DNA of 64,000 bases. Source: Sciurus carolinensis (taxonomy: Eukaryota > Chordata > Mammalia > Rodentia > Sciuridae). The notes under the pieces were generated by a model, which was not told where the DNA came from, ran no database searches, and saw nothing but the letters and a program-made list of their open reading frames with translations. Numbering within the stretch: position 1 is the first letter of the stretch; each line of letters starts with the position of its first letter. Made by a program: the position numbers and the translations under genes. The DNA lies in the NCBI RefSeq assembly GCF_902686445.1, contig NC_062232.1:32322954-32386953 (forward strand), read 5' to 3'. Shown here piece by piece: positions 21,906 through 33,160 of this stretch.

Positions 21906-22494
21906 TGTCTTAGTCCCTTTTCTGTTGCTGTAACTGAGTACCTGAGATTGAGTAATTTGTAAAGAACAGAGACTTATTTAGCTTACAGTTCTGATGCTGA
22001 GAAGACCAAGAACATAGTGACAACATTCCAACATCTGGTGAGGGATTCCCAGCTGCATCATAACACAATGGAGACATCACATGGTAAGAGAGTATGGTTG
22101 CTCCAATCTCTCTTCTTATAAAACCATAATGCCTTATGGAGCACCATTCTACTGACCTCATCTAATCCAAATTACCTCCCAAAGCTCTACCTCAAAATAC
22201 CATCAACAAGGCTGGGCATGTTGGCACATACCTGCAATCCCAGTGACTTGAGAGGCTGAGGCAGGATGATTGCAAGCTCAAAGCCAGTCTCAGCAATTTA
22301 GTGAGGCCCTAAGCAGCTTAGCAAGACTCTGTATCAAAATAAAATATTAAAAGGTCTGGGGATATGACTGAGTGGTTAAACTCCCCTGGGTTCAATCCCT
22401 AGTACCCCCCCAACCCAAAATACCTTCAACATATGAACTTGAGGATTAAGTTTCCATCACATGAACTTTTGGAGGACACATTCAAACCATAGTA
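21906..22494 (-). mobile_element. ERVL-MaLR LTR (MST/MLT1-like), split by a MEN SINE
   Basis: Antisense LTR: 'tgtcttagtcccttttctgt', 'ctgagattgagtaatttgta', 'aagaacagagacttatttag', 'aattacctcccaaagctcta'. After the SINE it continues with 'aggattaagtttccatcaca' and ends 'cattcaaaccatagta'. Complete ends, no internal region: a solo LTR. Confidence 0.8.
22209..22416 (+). mobile_element. MEN/B1-dID dimeric SINE inside the MaLR LTR
   Basis: 'gctgggcatgttggcacata' through 'gcaagctcaaagccagtctc' (B1 half), then 'gtctggggatatgactgagt' and 'gggttcaatccctagtaccc' (ID half). Flanked by a 15-bp target duplication, aaaataccatcaaca / aaaataccttcaaca (22194-22208, 22417-22431), one mismatch. Confidence 0.95.
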
Positions 22495-23449
22495 TTCACA
22501 AAGCAAATTGGATTTATAGCAGAAAAGAATTGTGCCTGGAAGGCCATGCCCAGCCTCTAAACCAGCCATTTCTCCCCACATTTGGAGTCAATTGACATCT
22601 TAACACTCAGGGCTAACCCTAATCCTTGTGACAGCTCCAGTTATAGAACCTGGGATTTCAACTTCAACTTCCTTGCATATGTGGGTCCTGGTCCCAAGTC
22701 TGACTGTCCCAGTCTCACCTCCACATGCTCCAATTCCTATGCCTCAGCTTTGCCCATGGAAAAGCTTTCCCTTTGTGCATTCAACACAATGTCTGCCACC
22801 AGCTAGTGTTTGGGTAGGGCACATTGTCTGCCTAGCAAGTGAGTATGAAGATCAATGCCATCATCCCTTCCAAAAACTAAAGTCCTGCCAGTGGCAATTG
22901 GCCACTCCTCACTGCCAGTCCCTTGGTGTATATCTTGTTTGTTTGGATTTCCATACCCAACCCACCATGGGTTTCTGGCCCCCAGGCTCATTGTCAGCTA
23001 TCTTATCCCAATTATTGGATGTTTGTTTAGATAAAGAAAAGAAGTGGCTGTAACATCTGATGCCAGACTCAGCCTCTAGAACAAACCTCTAGCATCACCT
23101 GCAACTGAGCCTGCACACCCAGAATCTACTTCAGTCTCAAGGGTGGGTCTGCAGCCCCCTCCAAATCCCCCCTCACCTCGCCATTCTGGTAGGTGATGGG
23201 GCTCCTAGTCCAGGAGATTCCCCAGCCCACAGTGGCTGCAACATACTCATTTATTTTCCACCTGTGATAAACAAAATGCATCTGGCTTTGGAGTTCAATC
23301 CTAGATTCAGAAACTATTTCATCTAATCAGACACTTCTGATCCTGAAGCCACAAAATAAACAGATTAAGTTCAAACTAGTACAATTCTTGAATTCCTGCA
23401 ATGTATGTCTGCTCAAATTCACCATTAATTTTTTTCATCACCAATTCTA
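22495..23449. other. Unassigned DNA
   Basis: About 950 bases. A 141-codon plus-strand frame (22628-23053) overlaps frames on both strands and matches nothing I know. No repeat recognised. Confidence 0.35.
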
Positions 23450-23720
23450 CATGGCAGAGCTACCAAAATTAATAAGTCACATCAGTTATCTCCTGATGGA
23501 GAAAGTAGATGTGTAAGCAAATACCTATTATATGAGGTTATAAATGCTATGATAAAAGTATCATTAAAATGCTATGGGAATGTCAATAAAGGGGGAATTA
23601 ATCCTAGGGGAAAAGGTCAAAGAAAACCTCAAAACAGATGATGTCTGAGCTAAATTTGAAAAGTGAGTGGAACATGTCAGATGGAGAAGGGGAAAGGGCA
23701 TTTTATTTTAATGTTTCCTT
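23450..23720 (+). mobile_element. Possible ancient interspersed repeat
   Basis: 'ataaatgctatgataaaagt', 'aaatgctatgggaatgtcaa' and 'gatgatgtctgagctaaatt' are phrases typical of a mammal-wide ancient repeat (L2-like class). Diverged; family uncertain. Confidence 0.35.
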
Positions 23721-23908
23721 CCTTGTCGACCTGAGATCAGGAGAGTTTTGTTAGTTCGATCTCTCCATTGCAATCATTGTCTTCATTGGTCCATCACTGG
23801 TTCTCCTTTTGCTTTGTTTTCCTTTCTCTCTAAATGCACAGTTCCCCAGATCCATTCCCTGGCTCTATGGGCACTCTCCTGAAGATGTATAAGCAGTATC
23901 TTTAAATA

Positions 23909-24247
23909 CAGTTCTCCATACACTCAGGGAATTGGTGCCAGGAACCCTGAGGATACTAAAATCTGTGGATGCTCAGGTCACTTATATAAAATGGTGTAGT
24001 CTTTGCATATAACCTATGCACATCTTCCCACATACTTTAAATTATCCCTAGACTACTTATAATATCTAAATCAATGCAAATGCTACATAGTTATTACACT
24101 GTAGTTTTGAGGAATGACCAAGACAGTTGGTACATATTTAGTGTGGATGCAATTATTCCTGAATATTTTCTATCCACCATTGCTTGAATTCATGGATGGA
24201 GAACACACATATACCAAAGGCAACACACATATACCAAAGGCCAACTC
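23909..24247 (-). mobile_element. MER2 (Tigger-derived non-autonomous DNA transposon)
   Basis: Full-length, flanked by TA on each side as expected for TcMar-Tigger. Landmarks: 'ggaattggtgccaggaaccc', 'tgaggatactaaaatctgtg', 'gatgctcaggtcacttatat', 'aaaatggtgtagtctttgca', 'tataacctatgcacatcttc'. The other end reads 'ggccaactc'. It contains a 20-bp perfect tandem duplication at 24202-24241 next to the right terminus. No transposase. Confidence 0.88.
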
Positions 24248-24289
24248 TATTTTCTGTATTTGTATAATACATAGTATTGTTTTATGCAT

Positions 24290-24660
24290 ATGTGTTTTTC
24301 ATTTACATAAATGATATTATGTTCTAATGTCATTCTCCATCTGACATTGTTCACTCAAGACTACTTTGAAACACTCATGCATGGTGATATATGTACACTT
24401 GACTTTTTCTTCTACCTGCAGCATAGTGCTCTATATTGTCCATGCACCTCATTTTTATCCTATTTCTTCTAATAATAGACACCTAGAGTGTTTCTAACTC
24501 TCTCCTCTCATAAAGAACATCCTTATATATGTCCCTTTACAGACATGTGCATGAATTTTTCTCAGCTATTCTCCCAGGGGTAGGATTGCTAGGTCATGGG
24601 GCATCGCATACTTAATTCCACAAGATATTGCCAAAATGCTTTCAAAATGCATGGCTTCAG
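24290..24660 (-). mobile_element. L1M 3' end fragment
   Basis: Antisense ORF2-end/3'UTR DNA: 'tgacattgttcactcaagac', 'agtgctctatattgtccatg', 'ctattctcccaggggtagga', 'ttgctaggtcatggggcatc', 'ccaaaatgctttcaaaatgc'. Diverged. Confidence 0.68.
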
Positions 24661-24679
24661 CAAAGATTTATTGAACACC

Positions 24680-25110
24680 AACCACATTCCATGCACTGTT
24701 CTAGTCATAGGAGATTTAGCAGTGAACAAAGTCCCTGCTCTCAATGAACTTATAGTTGACTGCAATGACTAATAAATACATGATGAGATATTAGGGAATG
24801 AAAAGTGCCATGAAGAAAAATAAAACGGGGTAGGGGTCAGAAAGTGGCAAAAAGTGCTATTTTAGGTAAAGGCATCAGAGAATACCTCTCTGAGAGATGA
24901 TATTTGATGAGAGTCCTGAGTGAAGTGAGAGAGGGAGCCATATATTGGGCCAGGGGGAGAACACTGCAGAGAGCGGAACAGCAAGGCCTAGAGATGGGGC
25001 AGATGGGGTGGGTGTGAGCAACAGCAAGAGCACAGTGTTGGGGGATTTGAGGCCGTGGATTTCAATGAAATGAGAGTGCTGGTAAAATGCTCAGTGCCAT
25101 GCCAGACAGC
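24680..25110 (+). mobile_element. Ancient interspersed repeat, L2-like class
   Basis: Ordered landmarks of a mammal-wide ancient repeat: 'atgcactgttctagtcatag', 'gcagtgaacaaagtccctgc', 'tctcaatgaacttatagttg', 'gccatgaagaaaaataaaac', 'gatgatatttgatgagagtc', 'gagggagccatatattgggc', 'ggaacagcaaggcctagaga'. I am confident it is repeat-derived, less so of the family. Confidence 0.55.
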
Positions 25111-25284
25111 ACATCAGCTTTCAATTCTATTACTATCTTTGGAGCACAATGATTAGATTGGAGGTTTGGAAAAGTCTTTTTCATTGCAGAAGGAAGGTGG
25201 ATGGGGGCATTAGAGGCCAGTGAGAAGAACTAGGGACTGGATTAGGGCAGTAAGGCTTTAGCTGTCATTTAGACAGCCTGAGAA

Positions 25285-25286
<2 letters not shown>

Positions 25287-25326
<40 letters not shown>
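25287..25326 (+). repeat. (TG)n microsatellite
   Basis: About 19 TG units between 'agaaat' and 'atgttatgaaca'. Likely polymorphic in length. Confidence 0.96.
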
Positions 25327-25329
<3 letters not shown>

Positions 25330-25789
25330 TATGAACAACCCTGACCTGCTTTTGAAACTAGCAATCAAGCTGATGGTTCTCATCCATCCTGATCACCAGA
25401 GGTAGTACAACAAGAGTATGGTCCTTACAGAGAAGGAATTTCCCTCAAGGACTGAGGAGGTACTCAGAAGATAAGCTGGCCCAAAGCGCATCCTTTGCTC
25501 TTTGGGAGTTTAGAGTGAACAGCATCTTGGCAGGATGTTCCCACTAAATGCCCAAATGATCAGCTAATTACTTGGGTCTGAACACAGCTGAACAAATCCA
25601 CCTTCCCAAGTCACTGCCAGAGGTTTGAGCAACTTCATTCTGGCTGAATTTCAGCACCACACACCAAGGATCAGATGACTGGGCCAGGAGGGACATTTTT
25701 CACTTTCCTTCCTTCATGTAATAGTGCAGTACAATCAGTTTTCTTACCTACAGATTTGATGGGGGCTGTGGAAAATATGAAGAGATATT

Positions 25790-26460
25790 CAGTCTTACTA
25801 GAAAGCAGTATGATGCAATTATAAACAGAAATGAGAAGCCATTTTTCATGTACCAGGTTGGCAAACATCAAAGGGATTGATAACATCCAGTGTTGGGGAG
25901 ACTGAGAGGGAAATGGGCACTGTTGCACACCATAGTGGGAGTTTTAATTGGCAAAGACATTTTGGAGGGCAATTTGGCAGCTTCTAGCAACATTTAAAAT
26001 GGTCAGAGCCTTTGGCCTAGCAAGCTCTCTTTCAAGCCAGACGATGGAAACTATCCCATAGATACACTTGTACATGTGTCCAAGGTATGTGTGTGTGCAT
26101 GTATGCATATATATAGATGTACATACACACACACTATTTATATATATGGAAAATGCAATTGATGTAAATATCCATTTGTAGAGGAATGGTTAAATAAATT
26201 ATGGTATGTGGACAATTTAGTCCTTAGTGTGTACTGACAAGGAAAGACATTAAAAAATGGATGTAATAGTTCGAATAATATATAGGATAGAATCCCATCA
26301 TTGTATCTTATGAGGATTGGAAATCTACATATGTTCATTTAGGTGTGTAAATACTTTTCTAGAAGGTCTGAAAGAATACAATTCAACTGTTAACTCCATC
26401 TATTCCCTGGGGAGGAAAGTAGAAAAGGGCAAGAGTGATTTGAAAGGATTTCTCTCTACC
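25790..26460 (+). mobile_element. L1M 3' end
   Basis: Sense L1M ORF2 end/3'UTR: 'accaggttggcaaacatcaa', 'ggagggcaatttggcagctt', 'atggaaactatcccatagat', 'acacttgtacatgtgtccaa', 'gaggaatggttaaataaatt', 'gatagaatcccatcattgta'. A small TG/CA-rich expansion sits at 26083-26135. Confidence 0.75.
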
Positions 26461-27149
26461 AACTTCTAATCTAGCATTCACATAATTATATGAGCATTTA
26501 AAGGCGATTTTATAATACAAACAAACTAAAAGACTGTATGGCATTTGTACTTAATGCATTTCATCTTCTTCATCCTCACTACCACCGTTATCCTGATCAT
26601 CTGTTCAAACCCTTGAGCCTTTTCTCCTCCTTGGCACATGACAAACTCTGAATCCTAAGCATGCTCTTACTGTGGCTGATAGCTTTGTCAGCTGTTAATT
26701 ATTCATGCTAATGGAAGGGGCTGGAGGCACACATAATGCAAAATCAAGAAGAGTAAATCTTTCAGAATCTGCTCTCCTCTCCTCTTAGATCCCCCGGGAA
26801 CCCTTTGCCTACTGTAGGTATTTACTCAGCAATAAATATTGATTGGTATGGATTGATATTTGTCTCTCCAATTTCAAGTCACCCACATCCTCAGACTCAG
26901 ATTCATATCCCTGGCCAGTGACTTCCTCAGATCTATACTGACCTGGTCCTGCTATTGGGGGTGCCTGAACTCTGCAAGCGGTTTCCATGAGGATTGTCAG
27001 GCCCTGGTCATTATCCACCAAAGAACTATTCATTCTGTGGATAAAGCAGAGATGATGGGAATCCTTGCTGTTATTTGTTTGTTTTTACATAAACAGAACT
27101 GGTGGCTTTGCCTCTCTAGTGAGTTTTCAGCCAGCTTGTGCTCAAATGG
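26461..27149. other. Unassigned DNA
   Basis: About 690 bases without a recognised repeat. Plus- and minus-strand frames (26860-27195 and 26809-27033) overlap in antisense and have no family match. Confidence 0.35.
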
Positions 27150-28095
27150 CACAAACAAATTAAAACAAGAATTTCACATCCATTGGAATGGCTAGAACAG
27201 AAAAGACTGACAACTGCAGATATTGATGAGGATATGGAGCAATCAGAACACATATATTGCTAGCTGAAGTGTAAAATGTACAAACTCTTTGGAAAATAGG
27301 CAATTTCTTATTATCATACATCTAATCGTATTATCCCGCTATTCCATTCCCAGAAATTCCATTTACTCAAGAGAAATGAAAATATAGGTTCATAATGAGA
27401 CTTACACATGAACATTAATAGCAGCTTTATTTGTGATAACCACAAACAAATGTCCATCCATAGGCAAATGAATTAATAAATTTCAGTATATAAGCACAGT
27501 GGTATATGTACAATGATTTAAAAGAATAAATTGACAATCATGCAACAACATGATGCATATCAAAAATGTTTCATTGAGAACAAAAAATCAGACACAAAAA
27601 ATACGTACTACCCAATTTCACTTTTATGAAGTTCTGGACCAGAAAAACTCTTCTATGGTGATAAAAGTCAGAAAATGGTTGCTTATGGAGCTTGGGGACA
27701 TTGATTAGACTAGAAAGGATCCTGTAAAATCTTTCTCACAGTTATGGGAGCTAGAAGTCCAAGATCAAGTTGTTGACAGAGTTGAATTCTGCTAAGGCCT
27801 CTATCCTTGACTTGCAGATGGCCATCGTCTCACTGTGCCCTCATATTGTCATCCCTTTCTGTGTCCTAATCTCTTTTTATAAGGACATCTGTCAAATTGG
27901 AGTGGACCCAAAGTAATGTTCTCTTTTTAACTTCATTACCTCTTTAAAGGCCCTATCTTCAAGTACAGTTACATTCTAAGGTACTGGGGGCTAAGATATC
28001 AACATAGAAATTTGTGAGAGAGAGGAATCCAGTCCATAAAAATAACTGTGCATCTTATTATATGTAAATTATTTCTTAGTAAAAATAAATAACAG
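27150..28095 (+). mobile_element. L1M 3' end, split by an MLT1-type LTR
   Basis: Left part (27150-27726): 'cacatccattggaatggcta', 'gatatggagcaatcagaaca', 'tatttgtgataaccacaaac', 'gtccatccataggcaaatga', 'aaaatggttgcttatggagc'. After the LTR the last L1 bases reappear: 'tgtgcatcttattatatgta', 'aattatttcttagtaaaaat'. This collinear resumption shows one L1 interrupted by an LTR. Confidence 0.75.
27727..28033 (-). mobile_element. MLT1-type MaLR LTR inserted in L1M
   Basis: Antisense: 'tctcacagttatgggagcta', 'gaagtccaagatcaagttgt', 'cttgacttgcagatggccat', 'tctttttataaggacatctg', 'aagtacagttacattctaag', 'gtactgggggctaagatatc', ending 'aatccagtccataa'. The outer (3' LTR) end is shortened. Confidence 0.75.
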
Positions 28096-28224
28096 GGAAG
28101 TAAATTCCCTCATATTCTTGCTGCACAGGGGAGTTGGACATTGGAAACAGGAGGGAGATCTGTTGTTCAATGTTAAAGTGGCATTGAGACAGTTAAAATA
28201 TCACAATTTAGTGAGTGGAGTAAT

Positions 28225-28435
28225 TATCATGGATTAACTGATTTAGTCTGCAAAAATTCTATTAAGTATAGGCACCATTACTATCCTCACTTTTAAATGA
28301 GGAAGCTATGCCACAGAAGAGGTAAGTAGTTTACTTAAGGTCATAGAATTCTAAAGTGGCCAAGCCACAATTTGAGTCCAAGCAGGCTGTGCCCAGAGCC
28401 TGCACAACCTCCACTCAGCCCCACTGGTTATAGAA
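28225..28435 (-). mobile_element. MIR SINE
   Basis: Antisense MIR: 'gcaccattactatcctcact', 'gaggaagctatgccacagaa', 'gaggtaagtagtttacttaa', 'ggtcatagaattctaaagtg', 'cacaatttgagtccaagcag'. Confidence 0.75.
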
Positions 28436-28496
28436 TACTTCACTGATAGTTGGTGACTGGGAAGGCAGATGTGTCCAGTAACCATGGGTTACTCTT

Positions 28497-28601
28497 TTTT
28501 TAATTTTTTATTTGTTTATTTTCATGTGGTACTGAGGATGGAACCCAGTGCCTCACATGTACTAGGCAAGTGCTCTACCGCTGAGCCATAACCCCAGCCC
28601 T
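28497..28601 (-). mobile_element. ID SINE
   Basis: Antisense ID with T-rich tail at left and 'gatggaacccagtgcctcac', 'tgctctaccgctgagccata', 'accccagccct' at right. Target duplication catgggttactctt / catgggctactctt (28483-28496, 28602-28615), one mismatch. Confidence 0.92.
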
Positions 28602-28809
28602 CATGGGCTACTCTTAAAGGAGAACAAAGGAACTCCAGGTTAGAAATCTAAGGAGAAGTTAGCTGATCACTATGTTGCATAGCACAGTGCTTGGCACATA
28701 GTGGGTTTTCAATATTATTTGTCAGTGAGCTTGGCAGGTGTCTCTGCACATGCAGGTCCCCTTCTAAGAGAATCTATCCCACCCATAATCCAGAAGTCCC
28801 TAAACATTT

Positions 28810-29925
28810 GAGTGTTAACTTTCCATTAAAGTATAACATACATAGATAAAAGTGCATAAATGCCTCCCATTCCCCTTTCTTGATACCATTCTTACTACCG
28901 AGGGTAACTATACCCTTACTTTTAGCAGTATGGATTGTTTTACCTTTCTGTATTAGTTTCCTGGAGCAGCTATAACAAACAGGGTAGGTGTTTAAACCAC
29001 CACAAATAGGGTAGCTTAAAATAATAGAAATTTATTGTTTTATAGTTGTAGAGGTTAGAAGTCCCAAAGTCAAGGCTATGATCCCACTGAAGCCTATAGA
29101 GAAGAATCTCTACTGTCTCTTTCTAGCTTCTGTTGGTTTTCCAGAAATTCTTGGTGTTCCTTAGCTTTGAACTGCAGCTCTTCAATCTTTGCTTTTGTGA
29201 TCACATACCATTCTCCCTGTGTGTCTGTACCTCTGTGGTTCTTCTCTTCTTATTGGAATACTAGTCATATTGGATTAAGTTTCCACCCTTCTCCAGTATA
29301 ACATCACTCTAACTGGTTACATCTGTAACCTATTTCCAATGAAGTTCACTTTCTCAGGTACTGGGGACTAGAACTTTAACATGCCTTTTTTGGGAATACC
29401 ATTCAACCCATAACACCGCCCAAATGGTAAAAAAAAGAAATCATACAATATGAGAATTGCTGTAGCTGGGCCTCTTTTACTCAATGTAATGTTTATGAAA
29501 TTCCTTCACATTGTGCTACCTAACCGTGTTGCTTTTAATCTCTTTGGATAATATTCCATTTTTTGAAGATACCATCATTTTTCTGTTCTATTGTTGAACA
29601 TTTAGGTAATTTCCTGTTTGATGCCAATATAAGTGGTACTGATATGGATGTTCGAGTATATGCATTTTGGTGAGTTTCTGTGGGCATTTCTGGTGTATGT
29701 ATGTGAGAGTGGACTCGTATCCAAAACCCATCAGCTTTAGTAGATCCAGACAATAGCATTCCAAAGGGCTTTTGCCAATTTACCCTCCCACCAGCAGTGT
29801 ATGAGAGTCCTGGTTCCTCCCCCTCCAGCACTTGGTATTGTCTTTCTTTTTTTTTTTTCTACTTTAGCTATCCTGGTGTGAATGTGTTGACATCACATCA
29901 TGCTGTGTTTTAAATCTGCTTCTTT
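28810..29925 (-). mobile_element. L1ME/L1M 3' end, split by an MLT1 LTR
   Basis: Left piece (28810-28948): 'aagtataacatacatagata', 'aaaagtgcataaatgcctcc'. Right piece (29416-29925): 'aaatcatacaatatgagaat', 'tactcaatgtaatgtttatg', 'gataatattccattttttga', 'ttaccctcccaccagcagtg', 'tatgagagtcctggttcctc'. The pieces join collinearly across the LTR at 28949-29415. Confidence 0.72.
28949..29415 (-). mobile_element. MLT1-type MaLR solo LTR inserted in L1
   Basis: Full-length antisense LTR: opens 'tgtattagtttcctggagca', then 'gctataacaaacagg', 'aataatagaaatttattgtt', 'aattcttggtgttccttagc', 'ggaatactagtcatattgga', 'caggtactggggactagaac', and ends 'ttcaacccataaca'. Both terminal motifs (TGT...ACA) are visible. 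Confidence 0.85.
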
Positions 29926-32008
29926 TTGTTTTACATTGAAGCTTTCCATCACTTTCTGCTGATCTTATACACTTCCTGGTCTCTTCATCATCCATTACCA
30001 CAATTAGCATCTCTAAATCCATTGCTTACACTTGGATGCTTTGATCTATAAGGAAACCAATGTCTTTCTCCATTTATCATCCTCTTACAGAAAGATTTCA
30101 TTTGCAACAACTTTGAACTGCCGCTGAACTCACTCATGCTGCAGAAGGATCCATGCTTGTTTGTTGATTATTTTGTTTTTCATGCCTTAAGAGCACAACT
30201 GGAACAAACACGAAGTTGGAGGGTAAGATGCTTGCCATAACAAATCTATAGGGTCTGTAGTGCATGCGAATCTACTGTAACAAACACCCCCAGTTGCTGG
30301 ATGGGTGTTTTACTTACTGGATGATTGTTGAATGCATTTCACAGTGAAGTTATGTTGGAAATGTCAGTTCAAATAGAGATAAAGCAACTCCTGAACATGG
30401 TGGACACAAGTGAGGAGGCAGTCATTCCTTGCCAAAATCACTTAAGGGAAGAATCAGGTCTCACATGCTGGAAACTAGGATCAGCCCCTGTCCTTTCTCC
30501 CATCTGCATTCTCTTTCCAGGAGGTAGTGATCTTCTGTTCTCTCTGATTTTACAAGGAGACAAAATGGTAATCCTGGAAGGACACGAGATGGTGGGGGAA
30601 GGGGGAATCTGTTCAAACCCTGTCCTGCCACTCATTGGCTCTGTGAGATTGGGGCAGGGAACTGGGCAGATGGCACTCTGGAGGAAGCAGGTGTATCACT
30701 GAGAGACCAGAAGCTTGCCCTATGTGGGTCATAGCAGGTTGTTTCCTGGTACACTCTGAACCTGGTCTTTTTTATCCCCTCAAACGTTCTGTAAAGACTC
30801 TGAAAAAACCAGTCTGCCTGTTATACTGTGTACTGGGTTGGACATTTCAAGAGGTGCCACTCCTCTGTTGCCATCAGGATGCCACATGTTCAGAGCACGC
30901 TGCTGTTCTCTCAGCCCAGTTCTTCTCCCATCTTCAAGTGGCCCCTCTCAGAACTGATAGAAAAGAAAGGGTAATTGCTTACCAGTCCTTAGGTTGAAAT
31001 CTGCAATGGTTCCAGACCGGCCATGAAAGAATCAGAGTCTTGATATTCAGCATTTATTAGAAGTCCTAGTGCACTAGTATGATACAGATTATAAATATAT
31101 CATAACCTGGCCATATAAAGACCATTTATTGAACATTTTATCAAGAACTGTAAAAGGAATTCAGAAACCATCCACACCCATCATCACCACTGGGTTGACA
31201 AATGAGGATTGCCAAGCTTAAGTACGTGGAATAGAGACTTTATTCAACAGTCTTGACAAACCAATGCTGGACCATGAGTGTAACATATAGTTCTATTTTT
31301 CTGCCATTTTCTTTTTGTTTGGTTTTGTTGTCTGGAAACAGTTGGTTTCTGTGATTTTTTTGGGTGGAATTTCCACCAGGCAATGTGATCTTTTATTTAC
31401 CTCCCAAGGAGCAGAATAACTTCATCCAGTGGAGAAGTTTCATGTGAATCTAGGTGGCCATGGCTTCTTTAGGGAGGAGAGCATAAGCACAGCTCATGGT
31501 TTTTATCTGAGGTATCAGACCCAGTGGGGATTGTGAAGTGGTAGACTAAGGAAAGGAGAAACTACTAGGACAAAGTTCACACAGCATTAGAGAACATAGG
31601 GTCACTTCCAAAACTCTGCAGATGAAATAGTCACCTAGGGGCCTCCCTCAAAGGGAGGGAATTGTTGGGGACTATTGCTATATTGTGGTCAATATGATAA
31701 GGTGGAGAATTGACAAATGGGTGAAGTTCCAGCCTACAGACTGAGCACAGCCCACCTAAGGTCCAAGACAAGCTCATCCCCTGATAATATGAGAAAAAGA
31801 TAGACAGCTACGCACAGGAGGTACCTCTCAAATTGTCAAGATATCAACATTCAAGTTGCCAGAAATCAGTGTGAATTTTCTTACTGAAACTTTTCTACAA
31901 TTTACTCAATGATTAGGACATAAACTAAGTCGTAAGAAAATATATTTTCCTAAACAGGAATAACTGGAGCTATTTTCATTTGAATTAATGCTACCAAGAA
32001 GCTTTTCT
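29926..32008. other. Unassigned DNA
   Basis: About 2 kb with no recognised repeat. A 125-codon plus-strand frame (30325-30702, 'MLNAFHSEVMLEMSVQIEIK...') has no family I can name and lacks exon context. Short hairpin 'ctccctcaaagggag' near 31646. No gene call. Confidence 0.35.
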
Positions 32009-32089
32009 GGGCTGAGGATATAGCTCAACTGTAGAACTCTTGCCTAGCATATATGAAGCCCTTGGTTCAATCCCCAGCACCTCAAAAAA
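32009..32089 (+). mobile_element. ID SINE
   Basis: 'gggctgaggatatagctcaa', 'ctgtagaactcttgcctagc', 'ccttggttcaatccccagca' and a short A-tail. Close to the canonical ID form ('atatagctcagttggtagagtgcttgcctagc'), with a well-preserved B-box. First of three ID elements in 360 bp. Confidence 0.92.
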
Positions 32090-32122
32090 GGTATTTCTTC
32101 TTCCTTTTTTTAAAAAAAAAAT

Positions 32123-32270
32123 TTAGTCATAGATGGACTCAATACCTTTATTTTATTTTATTTTATTTTATTTATTTTTGTTTTTAATTTTTTGATGGTG
32201 CTGGGGATTGAACCCAGGACCTTGTTCATGCTAGGCAAGCACTCTACCAACTAAGTTATATCCAGAGCCC
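32123..32270 (-). mobile_element. ID SINE, probably nested in the tail of the next ID
   Basis: Antisense: T-rich tail including an array of tttta units (32150-32172), then 'ggtgctggggattgaaccca', 'catgctaggcaagcactcta', 'tatatccagagccc'. Same orientation as the element at 32275-32363, whose T-rich tail it appears to interrupt. Confidence 0.88.
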
Positions 32271-32274
32271 TATT

Positions 32275-32363
32275 TTAATTATTTATTTTTATGTGGTGCT
32301 GAGGATTGAACCCAGGGCCTCACATGTGCTAAGTGAGCACTCTGACACAGCCACAACCCCAGC
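32275..32363 (-). mobile_element. ID SINE
   Basis: Antisense: 'tatttttatgtggtgctgag', 'gattgaacccagggcctcac', 'atgtgctaagtgagcactct', 'cacaaccccagct'. A 10-bp direct repeat ggtatttctt lies before the antisense pair (32090-32099) and after it (32366-32375), consistent with a target duplication for this element with the neighbour nested inside. Confidence 0.88.
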
Positions 32364-32549
32364 TGGGTATTTCTTGTTTCTTAAAACCTCAAGTGACAAG
32401 TGTTTGGTCATCACTCTTCTACTCAACTACCAGTCTCTTTGGGTCTCCAATAGGATTCCATAGCAACCCAGAACAATCTTTCCATTTTCTGAGCTTGTCA
32501 TTGTTCTAAGAGCTTTTGGAGGATTGCATTATTCCCAATTCTTCACCTC

Positions 32550-32955
32550 CTCCTTGTACCTACACCTTTTGCCATGTGACCTTCCAGTACCTCCCCTCTC
32601 CATTGATATTCAGTTTGGACAGGTGACTTGCTATGGCCAACAGGGGGTGATGCAAACAAAGGTATGAAATGGGCTTATGCCGTTGGACTTGCCCTCTCAT
32701 ACTTGTGCCATTGCCATGGGAAAAGCTCCCTCTCCCCACATCAAACATGTGGTAACAGCTGCCCATTTATCCTGACCCCAGAATGAAATCACATGCAGCA
32801 GACCTAAGTGTTCCCTTATAGCTTGGAGCCATGCCCTGCTAGACCTGCAATTTGAAAGTGAGCTGAGTTCAGTTGATACACAGGCACCCACAGACCCTCA
32901 AACATGAGATTAATTGGTTATTTTGTTTACCATTGTATTTGTAGTAATAGTTGAC
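32550..32955 (+). mobile_element. MLT1-type MaLR LTR
   Basis: Sense MLT1-like order: 'gacaggtgacttgctatggc', 'aaaggtatgaaatgggctta', 'gacttgccctctcatacttg', 'ccattgccatgggaaaagct', 'ttggagccatgccctgctag', 'cacagaccctcaaacatgag', then a weak LTR end. Quite diverged. Confidence 0.6.
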
Positions 32956-32964
32956 TATTTTTAT

Positions 32965-33160
32965 AACTCTTAAAGCATATTTTAATTTAGCTCAATAATG
33001 CTACAAGTGGATACCACTATTATTTCCACTTTAAAGCTTTGGAAATTGATTCATTGAGAAATTAATTAATTTGCTTAGGTTCACAGATCTAGGAAATGTC
33101 AGAATTGTAATCCAAACACAGGTGTGTGGGATTCTAAAGCTTGTGCTGTAAACAGCCATG
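32965..33160 (-). mobile_element. MIR SINE
   Basis: Antisense MIR: 'gtggataccactattatttc', 'cactttaaagctttggaaat', 'aattaatttgcttaggttca', 'cagatctaggaaatgtcaga', 'aatccaaacacaggtgtgtg'. Confidence 0.7.

Noticed and set aside
30325..30702. 125-codon plus-strand frame as a possible exon
   Set aside because: No known domain. The opposite strand is also open over 30438-30635, and no splice sites are convincing.
32634..32652. CTCF-like word tggccaacagggggtgatg
   Set aside because: It lies in the conserved part of an MLT1-type LTR, so the resemblance is probably inherited from the repeat. It looks convergent with the site at 45.8 kb, but that alone is too thin.
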